From contig DKGH01000242.1 of NCBI GenBank assembly GCA_002453165.1, positions 2,979-11,253 on the forward strand: a stretch of 8,275 nucleotides of DNA, given 5' to 3'. Each line of letters opens with the position of its first letter. Position 1 is the first letter of the stretch. The position numbers and the translations under genes are program-made. The notes beneath the pieces are model-generated. The model was given only the letters and a program-made list of their open reading frames with translations. It was not told the DNA's origin and ran no database searches. Below are positions 6,170 to 8,275 of this stretch, piece by piece. Source of the DNA: Verrucomicrobia bacterium UBA6775 (GTDB lineage Bacteria; Verrucomicrobiota; Verrucomicrobiia; Limisphaerales; UBA1096).

Positions 6170-7024
6170 CTACTTCAGCAGCTTGGCCACGCTGGCAGGG
6201 TGAGCATGGAGGCGCTTAATCTCCTTGTCGGTCAATGCCCGATTGAAGCAGGCGAGATCGTCGAACAGGCCCATGTAATAGAGGCCGATGAGAATGCGAT
6301 GTGGTTTGCCTGACCACGAAAACTGCTGATTCCAGCCGGTGATGCTGCCCTCGTTTTTTCCGTTGAGATAGAGCGTGGCCACGCCGTCCTTTTTTCCGGT
6401 GTTAAACTTTTTCCACGTGAAAGCGACGTGCGTCCACTTGTCCTTGCTGAACGGGTTCGACTTGGCCGGCACGAGTGGTCGCTGCGGCTCCGGGACGTCC
6501 TTGTTTTCCGGATTCCACACCGGCTTGTCGGCAAACGCACCCAGCCGGAACGACCGGGGATTGCCGTCCTTGTTGAAGTCCACAAAAAAGGAAGCGTTGT
6601 TCCACGTGAAAGGTGTGACCTGAATGGGATCGACGTAGCCTGGGTCGAGTCCGTTGATCGGGTCGACCTTCATCCAAAAGCTCAGCGTGCCGCTCCAGTT
6701 TTTCTCTTTGAACTCGAAATTCTTTGCCCCGTCGTAGAACAGCCACTTGGCGTTGCGCTTGGTGAAGAGCAGTGCATCGCCGGTGAGGCCCTTGCCCTTG
6801 GCCAACTGCGTGAGGTTGTCAGTTTGGTTGCCGGCCTTGGGTTTTTTGTCGACGAGCGTGTGGAGCCGCTTGTCGCCCTTGGCCAGGTCGGCATCGGTGC
6901 CATTGTCGAACGAGGCATAAAACGTGAGGGCTGACTTGAGTGAGGTGTCCTTGGCGTAAACACCAGTAGTGACGGCAACCAAACCAAGCGCGATGACCAA
7001 GCGCGATAGCGATGAAAGGTTCAT
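6170..7024 (-). CDS. Exported LamG/concanavalin-like domain protein
   Basis: A 284-residue exported protein with one LamG-type jellyroll domain (LamG_3 / concanavalin A-like lectin superfamily). Such domains usually bind glycans or proteins; no catalytic domain is attached, so the ligand is unknown. The signal peptide MNLSSLSRLVIALGLVAVTTGVYA (1-24) points to secretion. Domain marks are ALTFYASFDNG (32-42), WSGTLSFWMKVDP (110-122), KWTHVAFTWKKF (196-207), LYLNGK (218-223) and the closing GLFDDLACFNRALTDKEIKRLH (252-273). The ATG at 7024 was chosen because it opens the signal peptide. A GTG at 7069 would add 15 residues translated from the palindromic repeat, and it touches the enolase terminator. 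There is no Shine-Dalgarno; a repeat copy occupies the space upstream. It converges on the asparaginase gene. Confidence 0.85.
   Translation of the reverse strand: MNLSSLSRLVIALGLVAVTTGVYAKDTSLKSALTFYASFDNGTDADLAKGDKRLHTLVDKKPKAGNQTDNLTQLAKGKGLTGDALLFTKRNAKWLFYDGAKNFEFKEKNWSGTLSFWMKVDPINGLDPGYVDPIQVTPFTWNNASFFVDFNKDGNPRSFRLGAFADKPVWNPENKDVPEPQRPLVPAKSNPFSKDKWTHVAFTWKKFNTGKKDGVATLYLNGKNEGSITGWNQQFSWSGKPHRILIGLYYMGLFDDLACFNRALTDKEIKRLHAHPASVAKLLK
6983..7007. repeat. Tandem 13-bp repeat in LamG signal-peptide region
   Basis: ACCAAGCGCGATG (6983-6995) is followed directly by ACCAAGCGCGAT (6996-7007). ACCAAGCGC matches half of the palindromic repeat unit, so this looks like a diverged relative. 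On the minus strand it encodes part of the hydrophobic core (about residues 7-14) of the LamG protein's signal peptide. Confidence 0.55.
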
Positions 7025-7032
7025 GCGCGGAG

Positions 7033-7053
7033 CTTGGCCAAGCGCTTGGCCAA
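7033..7053. repeat. Near-perfect double unit of palindromic repeat
   Basis: CTTGGCCAAGCG followed by CTTGGCCAA: one whole 12-bp unit and three quarters of another, with no mismatch. This is the cleanest copy in the window and defines the unit. It contains both palindromes, CTTGGCCAAG (7033-7042) and CAAGCGCTTG (7039-7048). It lies between the enolase terminator and the LamG start codon (7024), occupying the 5' leader of the LamG gene. Confidence 0.82.
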
Positions 7054-7069
7054 CGGCAAGCCCGGGCAC

Positions 7070-7098
7070 AAAAAAACCGCGCGTTGCCGCGCGGTTTT
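7070..7098 (-). terminator. Rho-independent terminator of enolase gene
   Basis: A perfect 9-bp GC-rich stem, AACCGCGCG (7075-7083) with CGCGCGGTT (7088-7096), and a 4-nt loop. Flanking A/T bases extend the pairing. On the minus strand it is followed by a T run (7076 down to 7070). It lies 23 nt past the enolase stop and should separate enolase from the LamG gene. Confidence 0.92.
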
Positions 7099-7120
7099 GA
7101 AATCTTCTGGACCGCCGATG

Positions 7121-8275
7121 TTACATTTTACCGCCGTAAATGGCGTTGGCACCCAGCTCCTGCTCGATGCGGAGCAATTGGTTGTACTTGGCGGTGCGAT
7201 CACTGCGGCTGAGCGAGCCGGTCTTGATCTGGCCGGCATTGGTGGCCACGGCGATGTCCGCGATGGTGGCGTCCTCAGTCTCACCTGAGCGGTGACTGAT
7301 TACAGCGGTGTATTTGTTGCAGTGCGCGAGTTCCACCGCGTCGAGCGTCTCGGTGAGTGAGCCGATCTGGTTCACCTTCACGAGGATGGAGTTGGCCACG
7401 CCGGTGTCGATGCCCTTCTGCAGGAACTTGGTGTTGGTGACAAACAGGTCGTCGCCGACGAGTTGCACACGGTCGCCGATCTTGTCGGTCAGCAGCTTCC
7501 AACTCTTCCAGTCATTCTCGTCGCAGCCGTCCTCGATGCTGATGATCGGGTACTTGGCGGTCAGTTCGTCGTAAAACGAGACGAGGTCGGCGCCGGTGAG
7601 TTTTTCTCCGGTGCTCTTCTTGAAGACGTACTTGCGCGTGCTCTTGTTGTAGAACTCGCTGGAGGCCACGTCGAGGGCGAGGAAGATCTCCTTGCCCGGC
7701 TTGTAGCCGGCGTCCTTGGTAGCCTTGAGGATGGCCTCGATGGCGTCCTCGGCGCTGTTGAGGTTGGGTGCAAAACCACCTTCATCGCCTACTGCGGTGG
7801 AGAGGCCCTTCTTTTTCAACACTGCCTTGAGGGCGTGAAAAATCTCGGTGATCGCGCGCAGGCCCTCGCTGAATGTGTCGAAGCCCTTGGGCATGATCAT
7901 GAATTCCTGAAAGTCGATCGGGGCGTCCGAGTGGGCGCCGCCGTTGATGACGTTGGCCATCGGCACCGGCAGCACCTTGGAGTTGGGGCCACCGAGGTAC
8001 TTGTACAGCGACAGGCCAAGGGCATCGGCTGCGGCATGGGCGTTGGCCATCGACACGGCGAGGATGGCGTTGGCCCCGAGCTTGGACTTGGTGGCGGTGC
8101 CGTCCAGTCCGAGCATGGTGTTGTCGACGGTCAACTGGTCGGTCGCGTCGATCCCCTCGAGTACCGGTGCAATTTTTTTGATGACGTTGTTGACGGCCTT
8201 GTTGACGCCTTTGCCGAGGTAACGGCTCTTGACGCCGTCGCGCAATTCGAGCGCCTCATTCACGCCGGTGCTGGC
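7121..8275 (-). CDS. eno: Enolase (5' end cut by window edge)
   Basis: Enolase (phosphopyruvate hydratase) interconverts 2-phosphoglycerate and phosphoenolpyruvate in glycolysis and gluconeogenesis; it is cytosolic and Mg-dependent. The visible 384 residues begin at ASTGVNEALELRDG, so about 40 N-terminal residues and the start codon lie beyond 8275. The GTG at 8263 is the internal valine of ASTGV, not the start. Catalytic blocks are intact: GDEGGFAPNL, the Mg-ligand regions LALDVASSEF, SIEDGCDENDW and VGDDLFVTN, the catalytic lysine in ILVKVNQIGSLTET, and SHRSGETEDATIADIAVATNAGQIKTGSLSRSDR near the C terminus. The gene ends NAIYGGKM with TAA at 7123-7121, followed by a strong terminator. I saw no repeat copy within it. 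Confidence 0.99.
   Translation of the reverse strand, partial: ASTGVNEALELRDGVKSRYLGKGVNKAVNNVIKKIAPVLEGIDATDQLTVDNTMLGLDGTATKSKLGANAILAVSMANAHAAADALGLSLYKYLGGPNSKVLPVPMANVINGGAHSDAPIDFQEFMIMPKGFDTFSEGLRAITEIFHALKAVLKKKGLSTAVGDEGGFAPNLNSAEDAIEAILKATKDAGYKPGKEIFLALDVASSEFYNKSTRKYVFKKSTGEKLTGADLVSFYDELTAKYPIISIEDGCDENDWKSWKLLTDKIGDRVQLVGDDLFVTNTKFLQKGIDTGVANSILVKVNQIGSLTETLDAVELAHCNKYTAVISHRSGETEDATIADIAVATNAGQIKTGSLSRSDRTAKYNQLLRIEQELGANAIYGGKM

Noticed and set aside
6411..6611. TTCCACGTGAAAG present twice in the LamG gene (near 6411 and 6600).
   Set aside because: Both encode the peptide FTW followed by a polar residue (FTWKK and FTWNN) in the same frame, so chance similarity of two beta strands explains it better than a DNA element.
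745..7053. The repeats as a CRISPR array.
   Set aside because: The units are 12 bp, palindromic and scattered at irregular distances of up to several kb, with no regular spacers and no cas genes.

Overview
The window is about 8.3 kb of GC-rich bacterial chromosome. It holds one tRNA gene, seven complete protein genes and one gene cut by the right edge. There is no transposase, phage gene, integrase or CRISPR array. The mix suggests the PVC superphylum, most likely Verrucomicrobiota: a DUF2851 protein, an exported leucine-rich-repeat protein, a YHS-type lipoprotein, a Tat-exported glycosylasparaginase and a LamG-fold exported protein. This is inferred from family distribution only and has modest confidence. 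Most starts lack a clear Shine-Dalgarno sequence, and coding is dense on both strands.

Layout from left to right. A tRNA-Gly(GCC) with encoded CCA and its own terminator lies on the minus strand (1-117). A DUF2851 gene follows on the minus strand (175-1584). Divergent from it is a secreted LRR protein (1682-2797) with a terminator. Next is yebC (2956-3693), which converges on fdhD (minus, 3690-4538) so closely that both genes stop within one TTAA. Divergent from fdhD is a small YHS-like lipoprotein gene (4625-4987) with a strong terminator. A Tat/lipoprotein glycosylasparaginase (5096-6106) follows. It converges on a LamG-domain exported protein (minus, 6170-7024). Last is enolase (minus, 7121 to beyond 8275) with a strong terminator between it and the LamG gene.

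The genes do not form one pathway. Enolase (glycolysis), YebC (translation or transcription helper) and tRNA-Gly are housekeeping. FdhD matures molybdenum formate dehydrogenases. The LRR, YHS, asparaginase and LamG products each carry an export signal and probably act in the periplasm or at the cell surface.

The most striking non-genic signal is a dispersed family of short palindromic repeats built on a 12-bp unit, CTTGGCCAAGCG. The palindromic decamer CTTGGCCAAG occurs five times and its phase-shifted partner CAAGCGCTTG four times. Copies sit in intergenic gaps, directly upstream of starts, and inside poorly conserved parts of coding genes, where they encode LGQ(A) or LAKR peptides. I saw no copies in yebC or eno, or in the tRNA gene. 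This resembles the highly iterated palindromes or REP-like elements of other bacteria, but I do not recognise this unit as a named element.
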